Positions 16,062-23,675 of a stretch of DNA of 23,675 bases are shown in pieces (the first letter of the stretch is position 1; every line of letters starts with the position of its first letter). The DNA is from an uncultured Allosphingosinicella sp. GTDB taxonomy: Bacteria > Pseudomonadota > Alphaproteobacteria > Sphingomonadales > Sphingomonadaceae. The position numbers and the translations under genes were made by a program. The notes under the pieces are model-generated. The model saw only the letters and a list, made by a program, of their open reading frames with translations, ran no database searches and was not told where the DNA came from. Location of the stretch: NCBI GenBank assembly GCA_934539295.1, contig CAKTCN010000038.1, positions 1 to 23,675 of the forward strand. The letters run 5' to 3'.

Positions 16062-16135
16062 TGCGCCAGGACATGGGCTCCCATACAGGTGATTGCGCAG
16101 GCACAGTGCGTTGACGATCATGTCCGTCAAGACAG

Positions 16136-17029
16136 ATGGGGCGGTCTTTGAAAGGTATCATCCTCGCCGGAGGCAACGGCACGCGTCTTTACCCTGCGAC
16201 CTTGTCTATTTCGAAGCAGCTGCTGCCGGTCTTCGATAAGCCGATGATCTACTATCCGCTCAGCGTGCTGATGCTCGCAGGCATACGAGAAATATTGATC
16301 ATCTCGACGCCTCGTGACCTGCCGTCGTTCCGTGCCCTGCTTGGAGACGGCAGTCAGTTCGGCGTGAGCTTCGAATATGCAGAGCAGGCGCAGCCCAACG
16401 GTCTGGCCGAGGCGTTCCTGATCGGTGCCGACTTCATTGCGGGAGGGCCGAGTGCTCTCATCCTGGGCGACAACATCTACCATGGCGAAGGCATGGGCGA
16501 TAAATGTCGTCAGTCTGCAGATTCGGTGGCGCAAGGCGGCGCCAACGTCTTTGCCTACCATGTGCAGGACCCGCAACGCTACGGCGTCGCCACCTTTGAT
16601 GCGGAAAGCGGACGCGCCACCAGCATTGCCGAGAAACCCGCTTATCCGCGATCAAACTGGGCTATCACAGGCCTGTACTTCTATGACCGCGATGTCGTCG
16701 ACATTGCGCGTTCCATCAAGCCGTCCGCGCGGGGTGAACTAGAGATCACCGATGTGAACTGCACATATCTACAACGCGGCGATCTTTCGGTGACACGGCT
16801 TGGCCGGGGCTATGCGTGGCTGGACACGGGCACGCATGAAAGTCTGCATGAGGCCGGATCGTTTGTGCGCACGATTGAGCATCGTACCGGCATCAAGATC
16901 GCGTGCCCGGAAGAAGTGGGCTTCGAACTCGGTTATCTTGATGCCGAAGCGGTCCTGCGGCGAGCAGCTACTTTGGGCGAGACGGAATATGCTGCTTATC
17001 TGAGGCGCCGCGTGCAGGGCCTCGCATGA
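16136..17029 (+). CDS. rmlA: glucose-1-phosphate thymidylyltransferase
   Basis: The product has 297 residues and joins glucose-1-phosphate and dTTP to give dTDP-glucose, the first step of dTDP-L-rhamnose synthesis. The nucleotide-binding signature G12-G-N-G-T-R-L-Y-P20 and the following [18 protein letters not shown] are diagnostic. LGDNIYHG and the EKP and [10 protein letters not shown] motifs complete the active site. The length matches RmlA. The start is uncertain: the ATG at 16136 lacks a clear ribosome site, while an in-frame TTG at 16148 would give the usual RmlA-like N-terminus (KGIILAGG after the initiator) and has GGGGCGG a few bases upstream. It overlaps rmlC by four bases (ATGA). 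Confidence 0.93.
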   Translation: MGRSLKGIILAGGNGTRLYPATLSISKQLLPVFDKPMIYYPLSVLMLAGIREILIISTPRDLPSFRALLGDGSQFGVSFEYAEQAQPNGLAEAFLIGADFIAGGPSALILGDNIYHGEGMGDKCRQSADSVAQGGANVFAYHVQDPQRYGVATFDAESGRATSIAEKPAYPRSNWAITGLYFYDRDVVDIARSIKPSARGELEITDVNCTYLQRGDLSVTRLGRGYAWLDTGTHESLHEAGSFVRTIEHRTGIKIACPEEVGFELGYLDAEAVLRRAATLGETEYAAYLRRRVQGLA

Positions 17030-17595
17030 TGCGCTTTCTTCCACTCTCCATTCCCGAGCTGATTGAGATTCAGCCGGTCAGGCATGGCGACGGGCGCGGT
17101 TACTTCTCAGAGGTATTCAAGCGAGCGGAATTCGAGGCAGCCGGCATCCAGATCGACTGGACCCAGGACAATCAAAGCTTTTCAGCCGATGCTGGAACGA
17201 TCCGCGGGCTCCACTTCCAAGTGCCACCCGTAGCGCAGGCCAAGCTCATCCGGGTTGTCAGGGGCGCGATCTTCGACGTTGCCGTGGACATTCGGCAGAA
17301 CTCCCCGACGTACGGCAGATGGGTCAGCGTCGAATTGTCCGCTGCCAAAGGCAATCAGTTGCTTGTCCCGATCGGGTTTGCCCATGGCTATATGACGCTG
17401 CAACCCGGCACCGAAGTGTTGTACAAGGTCAGTGCGCCTTATTCGCCAGATCACGAGGCGGCAATCCGGTGGAACGATCCGGAACTTGAGATAGCCTGGC
17501 CTTTGGGGGAGGCGTCGCCGATCCTGTCGGCCAAGGATCAAGCGGCGCTCGGCTTGGCGGTGCAGGTACCCGCATTCGATTACGATTCACTCTGA
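17026..17595 (+). CDS. rmlC: dTDP-4-dehydrorhamnose 3,5-epimerase
   Basis: The product is a cupin enzyme of 189 residues that epimerises C3 and C5 of dTDP-4-keto-6-deoxyglucose. The signatures are RGYFSEVF near the N-terminus, the RGLHFQ motif with the catalytic H63, the FDVAVDIR strand with its catalytic aspartate, GFAHGYMTL and [12 protein letters not shown]. The length is normal for RmlC. The two adjacent Met codons make the start uncertain by one residue. It is translationally coupled on both sides: four bases of overlap with rmlA and one with rmlB. Confidence 0.95.
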   Translation: MMRFLPLSIPELIEIQPVRHGDGRGYFSEVFKRAEFEAAGIQIDWTQDNQSFSADAGTIRGLHFQVPPVAQAKLIRVVRGAIFDVAVDIRQNSPTYGRWVSVELSAAKGNQLLVPIGFAHGYMTLQPGTEVLYKVSAPYSPDHEAAIRWNDPELEIAWPLGEASPILSAKDQAALGLAVQVPAFDYDSL

Positions 17596-18650
17596 TGAAG
17601 ACCGTTCTCGTTACCGGAGGTGCCGGCTTCATCGGATCGGCCGTTGTGCGGCATCTTGTCGGCAAGGGGCGCCGCGTCGTTAATCTCGATAAGCTGACCT
17701 ACGCCGGCAATCCGGCATCGCTCAAGCTGATTGAAAGCGCGCACAATTATCGCTTCGTGCAGGGCGACATCGCCGACGTGCCGTTGATCCTCGAGATCCT
17801 GCGTCAGGAGCAGGTGGACGGGATCATGCACCTGGCTGCGGAAAGCCATGTCGATCGGTCGATTGATGGACCCGGTGCATTTGTGGAAACCAATGTGGTC
17901 GGCACTTTCCGCCTGTTGTCGGCCGCGCTCGAATATTGGCGAGAGCTCGAAGGGGACAGGAAGGACAGCTTCCGCTTCCACCATATCTCTACCGACGAGG
18001 TGTTCGGTGACCTGCCGTTTGATTACGGCATCTTCACCGAGGAGACGCCCTACGCGCCTTCGTCGCCTTATTCGGCATCGAAGGCAGCCTCGGACCATTT
18101 CGTTCGCGCCTGGCACGAAACCTACGGCCTGCCGGTCGTGCTCTCCAATTGCTCCAACAATTACGGGCCATATCACTTCCCTGAGAAGCTGATCCCGCTC
18201 GTGATCCTGAACGCGCTCGAAGGAAAGCGGCTGCCTGTCTACGGCCAGGGCGAGAATGTCCGCGACTGGCTGTATGTGGACGACCATGCCAAGGCGCTCG
18301 AACTGGTCCTGACCACCGGCACGGTCGGGGAGAGCTACAATGTCGGTGGGCGGAATGAGCGCACCAACCTGCAGGTGGTAGAGACGATCTGCGATATTCT
18401 CGACGCTCGCAGCCCTCTGGCTGACGGCAGGTCGCGTCGAACGTTGATCACTTTCGTCACCGACCGGCCGGGCCATGACCGCCGCTATGCGATCGATGCG
18501 ACCAAGCTCGAGACCGAGCTCGGCTGGAAGGCCGAAGAGAATTTCGACACCGGCCTCGCCAAGACCGTCGACTGGTATCTCGACAATCGCTGGTGGTGGG
18601 AGCCGATCCGGTCCGGCAACTATGCCGGGGAACGGCTAGGCGCAGGCTGA
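17595..18650 (+). CDS. rmlB: dTDP-glucose 4,6-dehydratase
   Basis: The product is an NAD-dependent extended SDR of 351 residues that dehydrates dTDP-glucose to the 4-keto-6-deoxy sugar. The Rossmann glycines are G8-G-A-G-F-I-G14. The dehydratase triad T133-D134-E135 lies in STDEVFGDL, and the catalytic Y159-S-A-S-K163 follows. Other family motifs present are [27 protein letters not shown] and [10 protein letters not shown]. The length is typical. It starts inside the rmlC stop codon (TGATG), as does rmlD after it. Confidence 0.96.
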   Translation: MKTVLVTGGAGFIGSAVVRHLVGKGRRVVNLDKLTYAGNPASLKLIESAHNYRFVQGDIADVPLILEILRQEQVDGIMHLAAESHVDRSIDGPGAFVETNVVGTFRLLSAALEYWRELEGDRKDSFRFHHISTDEVFGDLPFDYGIFTEETPYAPSSPYSASKAASDHFVRAWHETYGLPVVLSNCSNNYGPYHFPEKLIPLVILNALEGKRLPVYGQGENVRDWLYVDDHAKALELVLTTGTVGESYNVGGRNERTNLQVVETICDILDARSPLADGRSRRTLITFVTDRPGHDRRYAIDATKLETELGWKAEENFDTGLAKTVDWYLDNRWWWEPIRSGNYAGERLGAG

Positions 18651-19534
18651 TGCGGATTCTTGTCACCGGGCGCGAGGGTCAGGTCGCCCGCAGCATTGCC
18701 GAGCGCGCTCCCGCCGATGCCGAGATCATCTTTGCGGGCCGGCCCGCGCTCGACCTCGCCGACCCGGCGTCGATCGAGCGTGCAGTGGCCGAAAACGCAC
18801 CCGACCTCATCATCAGTGCGGCAGCCTATACGGCGGTGGACAAGGCGGAGGATGAGGCTGACCTTGCCATGATCGTGAATGGCGAGGCCCCCGGCGTGCT
18901 GGCCTGCGCAGCCGCAAAGATCGGGGCGCGCATCATTCATCTATCCACTGACTATGTCTTCTCGGGCAGCTCGCCGAATGCCTATGTCGAGAAGGATCCA
19001 GTGGGTCCGATCGGCGCATACGGGAAAACCAAGTTGGCCGGCGAGGAAGCCGTGCGCGCATCCGGTGCATCCTGTGCGATCCTGCGCACGGCCTGGGTCT
19101 ACAGTCCGTTCGGCAACAACTTCGTCCGGACGATGCTCCGTCTGGCGGCCGACCGGGATGAGGTAAGGGTGGTTGCCGATCAATTCGGCTGCCCCACCTC
19201 CGCTCTCGATATCGCCGATGCGGTCTTCGCCGCGGCCGCGAACTGGCAGGAAGGTGTCTTTCATCTTGCTGGAACCGGCGAGACGAACTGGGCCGATTTC
19301 GCCCGCGCGATCTTCGCGGAAAGCGGAGCCCAGGGCGGACCGACTGCCATTGTCACCGACATTGTGACATCGGCTTATCCAACGCGAGCAACGCGCCCGT
19401 CCAACTCGCGGCTGGACAGCAGCCTCTTCACGCGCACCTTCGGCTACCGCATGCCCGAGTGGCAGGCATCGCTCCCTACCGTCGTCGATCGGCTCCTGGC
19501 TAACGACGCTTCGCCGCGCCAGCTGGTAGACTGA
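18650..19534 (+). CDS. rmlD: dTDP-4-dehydrorhamnose reductase
   Basis: The product has 294 residues and performs the last step to dTDP-L-rhamnose, the NADPH-dependent reduction of the 4-keto group. It begins with the RmlD-type nucleotide motif VTGREGQVA (residues 5-13). The catalytic site is seen in STDYVFSG and Y124-G-K-T-K128. LRTAWVYSPFGNNFVRTM is characteristic of the family. The ATG overlaps the rmlB stop by one base (TGATG). It is the last gene of the plus-strand block. A hairpin lies 16 bases after the stop, and the next gene converges on it. Confidence 0.94.
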   Translation: MRILVTGREGQVARSIAERAPADAEIIFAGRPALDLADPASIERAVAENAPDLIISAAAYTAVDKAEDEADLAMIVNGEAPGVLACAAAKIGARIIHLSTDYVFSGSSPNAYVEKDPVGPIGAYGKTKLAGEEAVRASGASCAILRTAWVYSPFGNNFVRTMLRLAADRDEVRVVADQFGCPTSALDIADAVFAAAANWQEGVFHLAGTGETNWADFARAIFAESGAQGGPTAIVTDIVTSAYPTRATRPSNSRLDSSLFTRTFGYRMPEWQASLPTVVDRLLANDASPRQLVD

Positions 19535-19549
19535 ATGCCGTACGTGTTA

Positions 19550-19571
19550 GCGGCCCGTCGCAATGGGCCGC
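19550..19571. terminator. hairpin between convergent rmlD and manA
   Basis: GCGGCCC (19550-19556) pairs perfectly with GGGCCGC (19565-19571) around an eight-base loop, in the 55 bases between two convergent stop codons. There is no T-run on either side, so it may be a weak bidirectional or factor-assisted terminator. Confidence 0.45.
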
Positions 19572-19589
19572 CTGGAGCCGGAGTTTCCC

Positions 19590-20423
19590 TCAACGCAGCG
19601 GCTGATCTCTCAACGGGCCTTTATAGGCGACAAGCAGGTCGGCACCTTCGTCGATCGAGAGCGAAGTCCGCTCGGTCGAGATCCAGACCGTGCCGGCCAC
19701 CAACGGCTCGCCATCGATCGTCCCGCTCCCGCCGACCGGAATGAGCCATGTTGGATCGTCGCTCTCGATCGAGCCGGCGCGAGCGCCCGTCCAGCGTTCG
19801 AGCACGAAGGCGCGTGCATCCGCGAGGATGCGGCGGCCATCATCTTTGTCATAGGGCTCCATCAGGGGCTCGAACGGACCCGGATTGGAAACGGCAATGC
19901 CTTCATCGAGATGAAGCTCGCGTGGGCGTCCATAATCATAGAGCCGGTAAGTCAGGTCCACGTTCTGCTGGACCTCGATTACGCCCAGACCGGGGCCGAG
20001 CGCATGCACGGTCCCGGCCTGCGAATAATAGACATCGCCGACCTTGCCCCTGCGCCAGTCCATCATGCCCTCGATGCTGCCGTCGAGCGCAGCTAAGCGG
20101 AGTTGTTCGCGCGTTGCCGGCGCGCGAAGCCCGATGCCGATCTCGGCATCCGGCTCCGCCGCAATCACGACCCAGGCTTCATCCTTGCCGCGCGGATAGC
20201 CGGCGGCCTGGGCCGCGTCGTCGTCCGGATGCACCTGGATCGACAGCCGTTCGGACGTGAACAGATATTTGACTAGCAGTTCGGGTTCGTCGCCGTCCGG
20301 ATGCTGGAACCAGATCTCGCCAACCGGCTCCTGATCTGCACCCGGTGCTCCGAACATCGCCGGCAGATCACGCCGGCCCCACAACTTGTTCACATGATGC
20401 GTGATCAGCTTCGTCGCGGTCAT
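19590..20423 (-). CDS. manA: class I mannose-6-phosphate isomerase
   Basis: The product is a cupin-type zinc enzyme of 277 residues that interconverts fructose-6-phosphate and mannose-6-phosphate. Zinc ligands are visible: Q63 and H65 in SIQVHPDDD, E82 in KDEAWVV, and H140 in AGTVHALG. The protein is shorter than E. coli ManA (about 390 residues) and matches the compact class common in Gram-positives and sphingomonads. The ATG at 20423 is chosen because GGGGGA lies four bases upstream and the family's N-terminus starts there; the open frame to 20471 adds 16 residues without support. It is divergent from the guanylyltransferase gene, with which it feeds GDP-mannose synthesis. Confidence 0.9.
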   Translation of the reverse strand: MTATKLITHHVNKLWGRRDLPAMFGAPGADQEPVGEIWFQHPDGDEPELLVKYLFTSERLSIQVHPDDDAAQAAGYPRGKDEAWVVIAAEPDAEIGIGLRAPATREQLRLAALDGSIEGMMDWRRGKVGDVYYSQAGTVHALGPGLGVIEVQQNVDLTYRLYDYGRPRELHLDEGIAVSNPGPFEPLMEPYDKDDGRRILADARAFVLERWTGARAGSIESDDPTWLIPVGGSGTIDGEPLVAGTVWISTERTSLSIDEGADLLVAYKGPLRDQPLR

Positions 20424-20514
20424 GATTCCCCCAGTTGAAAACCTGCAAAGCACTGAGGCGCGTCTATACAAGGGTTAGCGACTTGTGAAGAAAGTGCTTC
20501 CGTTCGGACGGCCA

Positions 20515-20532
20515 GCCTGCTGTTGAGCAGGC
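20515..20532. promoter_or_regulatory. perfect hairpin in the manA/manC intergenic region
   Basis: GCCTGCT (20515-20521) and AGCAGGC (20526-20532) form a perfect 7-bp stem with a GTTG loop, 49 bases before the guanylyltransferase start codon. It could be a leader hairpin or a dimeric operator shared by the divergent genes. On the minus strand a weak TTCACA-15-TATAGA pair (20489-20463) might serve manA. Confidence 0.35.
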
Positions 20533-20581
20533 GAACGAGCCGCGATTCGCGCCTCCTTACGTCTTTGGGGGGAAGACCAGA

Positions 20582-21652
20582 ATGCCGAGTTTAGAAAAGA
20601 TCGTTCCGGTAATCCTTTCCGGGGGTTCGGGGACGCGCCTTTGGCCGATGTCTACGCCAATGCGCCCCAAGCAGTTCCTGGCGCTCACGGCTGCGGAGAC
20701 GATGCTGCAGCTGACGGCGCGGCGTGCGCAGGACGATCAGCTATTTGCGCCTGCGATCGTCGTCGCCAATGCCGCGCATGGCGACCTTGTTGATCAACAG
20801 CTGTCGGCTATCGGGGCCGGAGCGCAGGCGATCATCCTTGAGCCCGCGGCGCGCAACACGGCGCCGGCCATCGCACTTGCGGCGCTCGCCGCCGGCGGCG
20901 GGGCGCAGCCGCTGCTGGTCATGCCGTCGGACCATGTCATTGCGGATGTGGAGGCGTTTCGTGCTGCGATCGATGCAGCGCTTCCGGCGGTCGCGGACGG
21001 CTGGCTCACCACCTTCGGCATCACGCCCGATTATCCCGCAACAGGCTTTGGCTGGATCAAGATCGGCGAGCCGATCGGCGAAGGTGCGCATCGCGCGGAG
21101 CGTTTTGTTGAGAAGCCGCCGCTCGACAGGGCAGAGGCCATGCTGGCGAGCGGTGACCATGCCTGGAATGGCGGCATCTTCATGTTCCGTGCCGACGCTT
21201 TCCTGAGCGCCTTGGAGCGTCAGGCCCCGGAGATCCTGTCGGCCGCACGAGAGGCCATGGAAAAGGCAAAGCGCGAAGGCGTGCGCGTGCTTCCTGATGC
21301 CGACGCATTTTCTGCCTCGCCGTCCGACTCGATCGACTATGCCGTCATGGAAAAGGCCGACCGCGTTGCCGTGGTGCCAGTCGCCATGGGGTGGAGCGAT
21401 GTGGGCAGCTGGGACGCGCTCTACGATGTCAGCGCACGCGACGATCGGGGTAACAGCGCCTCTGGACGGGTCGTGCTGCAGCAGGTGGACAATTGCCTGG
21501 TACGCAGCGACGGCGGTGTCACCGTCGCGTTGCACGGTGTTTCGGACCTGATCGTGGTGGCCAGCGGGAACAACATCATGATCCTGCCGCGCGGCAGCTC
21601 TCAGGAGGTGAAGGGTCTGTCCGCGCTGGCGAGCACCGACATGGGGCAGTGA
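20582..21652 (+). CDS. manC: mannose-1-phosphate guanylyltransferase (GDP-mannose pyrophosphorylase)
   Basis: The product has 356 residues and makes GDP-mannose from mannose-1-phosphate and GTP. The pyrophosphorylase signature GGSGTRLWP (residues 14-22) and PKQFL (29-33) are followed by the EPAARNTAPAIALAA, MPSDH, FVEKPP, WNGGIFMFR and DYAVMEKA motifs. The protein ends after the nucleotidyltransferase domain plus a short beta-helix tail. It lacks the C-terminal cupin isomerase domain of bifunctional ManC/AlgA (about 470 residues), and that activity is supplied by the divergent manA. A GGGGGGAAG ribosome site precedes the ATG at 20582. It converges on the sulfotransferase gene with only 19 bases between stops. 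Confidence 0.93.
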   Translation: MPSLEKIVPVILSGGSGTRLWPMSTPMRPKQFLALTAAETMLQLTARRAQDDQLFAPAIVVANAAHGDLVDQQLSAIGAGAQAIILEPAARNTAPAIALAALAAGGGAQPLLVMPSDHVIADVEAFRAAIDAALPAVADGWLTTFGITPDYPATGFGWIKIGEPIGEGAHRAERFVEKPPLDRAEAMLASGDHAWNGGIFMFRADAFLSALERQAPEILSAAREAMEKAKREGVRVLPDADAFSASPSDSIDYAVMEKADRVAVVPVAMGWSDVGSWDALYDVSARDDRGNSASGRVVLQQVDNCLVRSDGGVTVALHGVSDLIVVASGNNIMILPRGSSQEVKGLSALASTDMGQ

Positions 21653-21671
21653 CCCGGGTCCAAGCGGCGAT

Positions 21672-22550
21672 TCAGATGCTGGCTGGCGGGGGCTCGACGG
21701 CGTACCGGGCGGCGACCATCTCGAAGATGCGCAGGTCGGTGAGGTTGTTGGCCTCGACCCGCAAGTAGAGATCGTCGCCGAGTTCCGCGCGAATCTCGGC
21801 CAACTGCTCGGACATGCTGAGATCGTCCCGAACGGACGTTACGTTCTTGCGCACGAAGGCCGGTCGGAACTGCGGCAGGCGCGAGCGCAGCAAGGCTTCT
21901 AGACGACGAAGCGATTCGTCATACGCCTCGACGAGGCCGACGAACGGGAGGCTCCGCAAGGTTCGGAACGCACGCTCCGCCTCCGTGGCGCCCGCCGAGT
22001 CGCCAAAGGCCAGGCGGTGGGCATGGAAGTCGCGCACTTGGCGATTGTTACCCACTTCGAACAGGCCTTGCACATAACCAGCGAAGTCGGTTCTGCGTGC
22101 AAGACGGCTGCCGAACGTATCGGCATTCTGCCGGCTTTCGAAGCGATAGGCCGATTGCAGACGCAGGATCGGGTGGCGAACGAAGAAGACGGGGAATATC
22201 TCCACGCCTTCCACCTGTGGCAGCGGCAGCAGCGCCGTGTGCGACGACAGTGCCTGGAGGTGCGGGTGCCCGGCTAGGAATGCCTCGATCTCCGCGACGT
22301 TGGACGCCTTTGCCGAAGGGGTGAATTCCCGCTCAGTCCAATTGCCCTCGAAGCTTTGCCGCAACGTCTCATCGAAGGACGAGCCTGCATTCTTGAACAC
22401 ATGGTAGTGAAGGAGGAGCAGTCGCGCCGAGCGATCCTCACCCCCACTCATTTCCATGTCGGCGAGAGCGGGACGTGAACCGATGAACTGGATTTCCCCA
22501 TCATCTTCAACCTCGTCACGCTCGAAACCGGGAACGCCCACTCCTGTCAT
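21672..22550 (-). CDS. sulfotransferase family protein
   Basis: The product has 292 residues. The PAPS 5'-phosphosulfate loop is seen as HYHVFKNAGSSFDETL (about residues 48-63, with K53), the same pattern as HIPKTAGTS in the Sulfotransfer_2/heparan-sulfotransferase-like group. The 3'-phosphate motif follows at about 125-135 as RHPILRLQSAY (R125, S133). The acceptor is unknown. Its position beside polysaccharide precursor genes suggests a surface polysaccharide or lipid, but this is inference. There is no signal peptide. Residues 1-40 are acidic and poorly structured, so the start could be the internal Met at 22457, although neither start has a strong ribosome site. No PAPS-synthesis genes are in the window. 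Confidence 0.8.
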   Translation of the reverse strand: MTGVGVPGFERDEVEDDGEIQFIGSRPALADMEMSGGEDRSARLLLLHYHVFKNAGSSFDETLRQSFEGNWTEREFTPSAKASNVAEIEAFLAGHPHLQALSSHTALLPLPQVEGVEIFPVFFVRHPILRLQSAYRFESRQNADTFGSRLARRTDFAGYVQGLFEVGNNRQVRDFHAHRLAFGDSAGATEAERAFRTLRSLPFVGLVEAYDESLRRLEALLRSRLPQFRPAFVRKNVTSVRDDLSMSEQLAEIRAELGDDLYLRVEANNLTDLRIFEMVAARYAVEPPPASI

Positions 22551-22793
22551 TCTATATTCTTACCCATCAAGCACGTAACGCATCGGCCGGGAGATTGTGC
22601 CGGAACCGGCCCGATCCACCTCCTTTACGGCATGTTCTTCCTGCCACAAGCCTTACGGCGCGTGTATATACGGTCGGTTATAAAAGGATGGGGGTCGACA
22701 GTGGCGCTTCGCTTGCCATCGCCCGCGCTGGCGTGATAGTCGCGCGCCCTTGCAGACGGCCTCAAGGCCGCATCCTTTCTGGGTAGCCATACC
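22551..22793. other. divergent intergenic region, sulfotransferase / yajC
   Basis: These 243 bases contain no gene that I can support; the open frame at 22595-22786 has no family features. They hold a near-perfect inverted repeat (ATCGG-CCGG at 22582-22590 with CCGG-CCCGAT at 22606-22615) and an AT-rich stretch (TATATA, TTATAAAA, about 22663-22685) that is a plausible promoter for yajC. Close to yajC is a short hairpin CGGCC/GGCCG with a TCAA loop (22757-22770). Confidence 0.5.
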
Positions 22794-23126
22794 ATGTTCT
22801 CATCACCTGCCTATGCATCGGCCGGCGCAGCACCGGCGGGAGCCGCGGGCTTCTTCATGCAGATGTTCCCGCTGATCCTGATCTTCGTGATCTTCTACTT
22901 CCTGCTGATCCGTCCGCAGGCGCGCCGCGCCAAGCAGCACCAGGCGAAGCTGGCGGCGGTCAAGAAGAACGACCAGGTGGTGACCGGCGGCGGCCTGATC
23001 GGCAAGGTCACCAAGGTCGAGGAGAATGAGGTCGAGGTCGAACTCGCCCCCGGCATGCGGGTGCGCGCGGTCAAAGCGACCCTGTCCGACGTCACGCCGC
23101 ACGGCACAAAGGCCGCGAACGACTGA
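22794..23126 (+). CDS. yajC: preprotein translocase accessory subunit YajC
   Basis: The product has 110 residues. A short Ala-rich periplasmic N-terminus precedes a single membrane helix (about 25-40, FPLILIFVIFYFLLI) ending in the family signature RPQ with a basic RRAKQHQ stretch. The cytoplasmic tail has the conserved VKKNDQVVTGGGLIGKV and a VRAVKATLSDV end. YajC associates with SecDF in the Sec translocon. It overlaps secD by one base (TGATG), the standard yajC-secD arrangement. Confidence 0.95.
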   Translation: MFSSPAYASAGAAPAGAAGFFMQMFPLILIFVIFYFLLIRPQARRAKQHQAKLAAVKKNDQVVTGGGLIGKVTKVEENEVEVELAPGMRVRAVKATLSDVTPHGTKAAND

Positions 23127-23675
23127 TGCTCGATTTCCCGCGTTGGAAGGTCTGGGGGGTCACCCTCATCTGCCTGGTCGGCATCCTTCTCGCAGTCCCC
23201 AGCCTTCTTCCGGAACGCGCCGTTGCTGGCTGGCCGTCCTGGCTGCCGAGCGCGCGTATCAATTACGGCCTCGACATTGCCGGTGGCAGCCAGTTGCTGC
23301 TGGAAGGCGATACGAGCGACGTGGCCAGCCAGCGGCTGGAGCAGATGGAGGAGAATGTCCGCACCGAGATGCGCCGGGCGAGCCCGCGCATCGACATCGG
23401 CGACATCTCCACCAGCGGAGGCCGGCTGACCTTCATGGTGCGCGACCCGTCCAGGGTCGATGCCGCGCGCGACCTCGTCTACAATCTGACGCAGCCGGCG
23501 GGCCTGACCGGGCAGCGCGACTGGAACGTGCAGGTGGTCGACACCAGCCGCATCGTCATGCAGCCGACGGGTGCCGGGATCGCCAACGCGCTCAATAGCG
23601 CAATGGATACCGCCCGCGAGGTCGTCTACAATCGCGTCGATCCGGACGGCACCAAGGAAGTGACCGTCATCCGTC
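23126..23675 (+). CDS. secD: protein translocase subunit SecD (5' part, cut by window end)
   Basis: The first 183 codons are present and the frame is open to the window edge. The protein begins with a short cytoplasmic end and the first membrane helix (about 10-30). It then has the SecD N-terminal signature in the form INYGLDIAGGSQLLLEGD (about 50-67; usually GLDLxGG) and the start of the periplasmic P1 domain. SecD with SecF uses the proton-motive force to complete Sec export. It is coupled to yajC by the TGATG overlap. Confidence 0.93.
   Translation, partial: MLDFPRWKVWGVTLICLVGILLAVPSLLPERAVAGWPSWLPSARINYGLDIAGGSQLLLEGDTSDVASQRLEQMEENVRTEMRRASPRIDIGDISTSGGRLTFMVRDPSRVDAARDLVYNLTQPAGLTGQRDWNVQVVDTSRIVMQPTGAGIANALNSAMDTAREVVYNRVDPDGTKEVTVIR

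Noticed and set aside
15921..16151. 76-residue open frame in the ugd-rmlA spacer
   Set aside because: It runs through the large inverted repeats, has no ribosome site and overlaps the rmlA start; the inverted repeats explain the sequence better.
22595..22786. 63-residue open frame upstream of yajC
   Set aside because: It has no ribosome site, no recognisable features, and lies across probable promoter sequence.
1..23675. tRNA or rRNA genes, CRISPR arrays, insertion sequences, attachment sites
   Set aside because: Reading both strands by eye I found no cloverleaf-like gene, no short regularly spaced repeats, and no transposase or integrase; short RNAs could still be missed.

Overview
The window looks like chromosomal DNA of a sphingomonad (Sphingomonas or a close relative, Alphaproteobacteria). 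The base composition is high in GC and the codon use is GC-rich. The rml genes run in the order A-C-B-D and sit directly behind a type I secretion operon, as in the published sphingan (gellan/S-88) clusters, where atrD/atrB precede the rhamnose genes. This assignment is inference from gene content; no rRNA or other phylogenetic marker is present.

Layout. Positions 1-3540 carry housekeeping or envelope genes: a possible 3' gene end, a small secreted/membrane protein with a strong UUCG terminator (minus), a PDZ-M48 metalloprotease (plus), a PPP-type phosphatase (minus), a lipoprotein with a likely permuted NlpC/P60 (LRAT-like) fold (plus), and a second small protein related to the first, with its own terminator. 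At 3697-4704 (minus) is UDP-glucuronate decarboxylase (UDP-xylose synthase). A 367-base divergent control region with nested inverted repeats separates it from a long plus-strand block at 5072-19534. That block contains a 1582-residue repeat protein, a type I secretion ABC transporter, an HlyD-type adaptor, a TolC-type outer-membrane protein, UDP-glucose dehydrogenase, a 224-base structured spacer, and rmlA-rmlC-rmlB-rmlD.

Convergent to rmlD is a class I mannose-6-phosphate isomerase, divergent from a single-domain mannose-1-phosphate guanylyltransferase. A sulfotransferase follows on the minus strand, and then yajC and the start of secD, cut by the window end.

How the genes fit together. 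Ugd converts UDP-glucose to UDP-glucuronate and the decarboxylase converts that to UDP-xylose. RmlABCD make dTDP-L-rhamnose. ManA and ManC make GDP-mannose, although the phosphomannomutase is not here. These are precursors for a surface polysaccharide, but there is no glycosyltransferase, polymerase, flippase or Wza/Wzc-type exporter in the window. Instead, the precursor genes surround a complete type I secretion system (ABC, adaptor, outer-membrane channel) with its probable substrate.

The substrate is the most interesting item. It is cysteine-free and acidic, and it has no RTX nonapeptides. It carries three tandem-95/cadherin-like modules, and its C-terminal half is built from a 178-residue repeat that I do not recognise: three clear copies and one decayed copy. 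A hydrophobic segment followed by an acidic stretch near its N-terminus resembles the C-terminal half of the two small proteins at the left end of the window.
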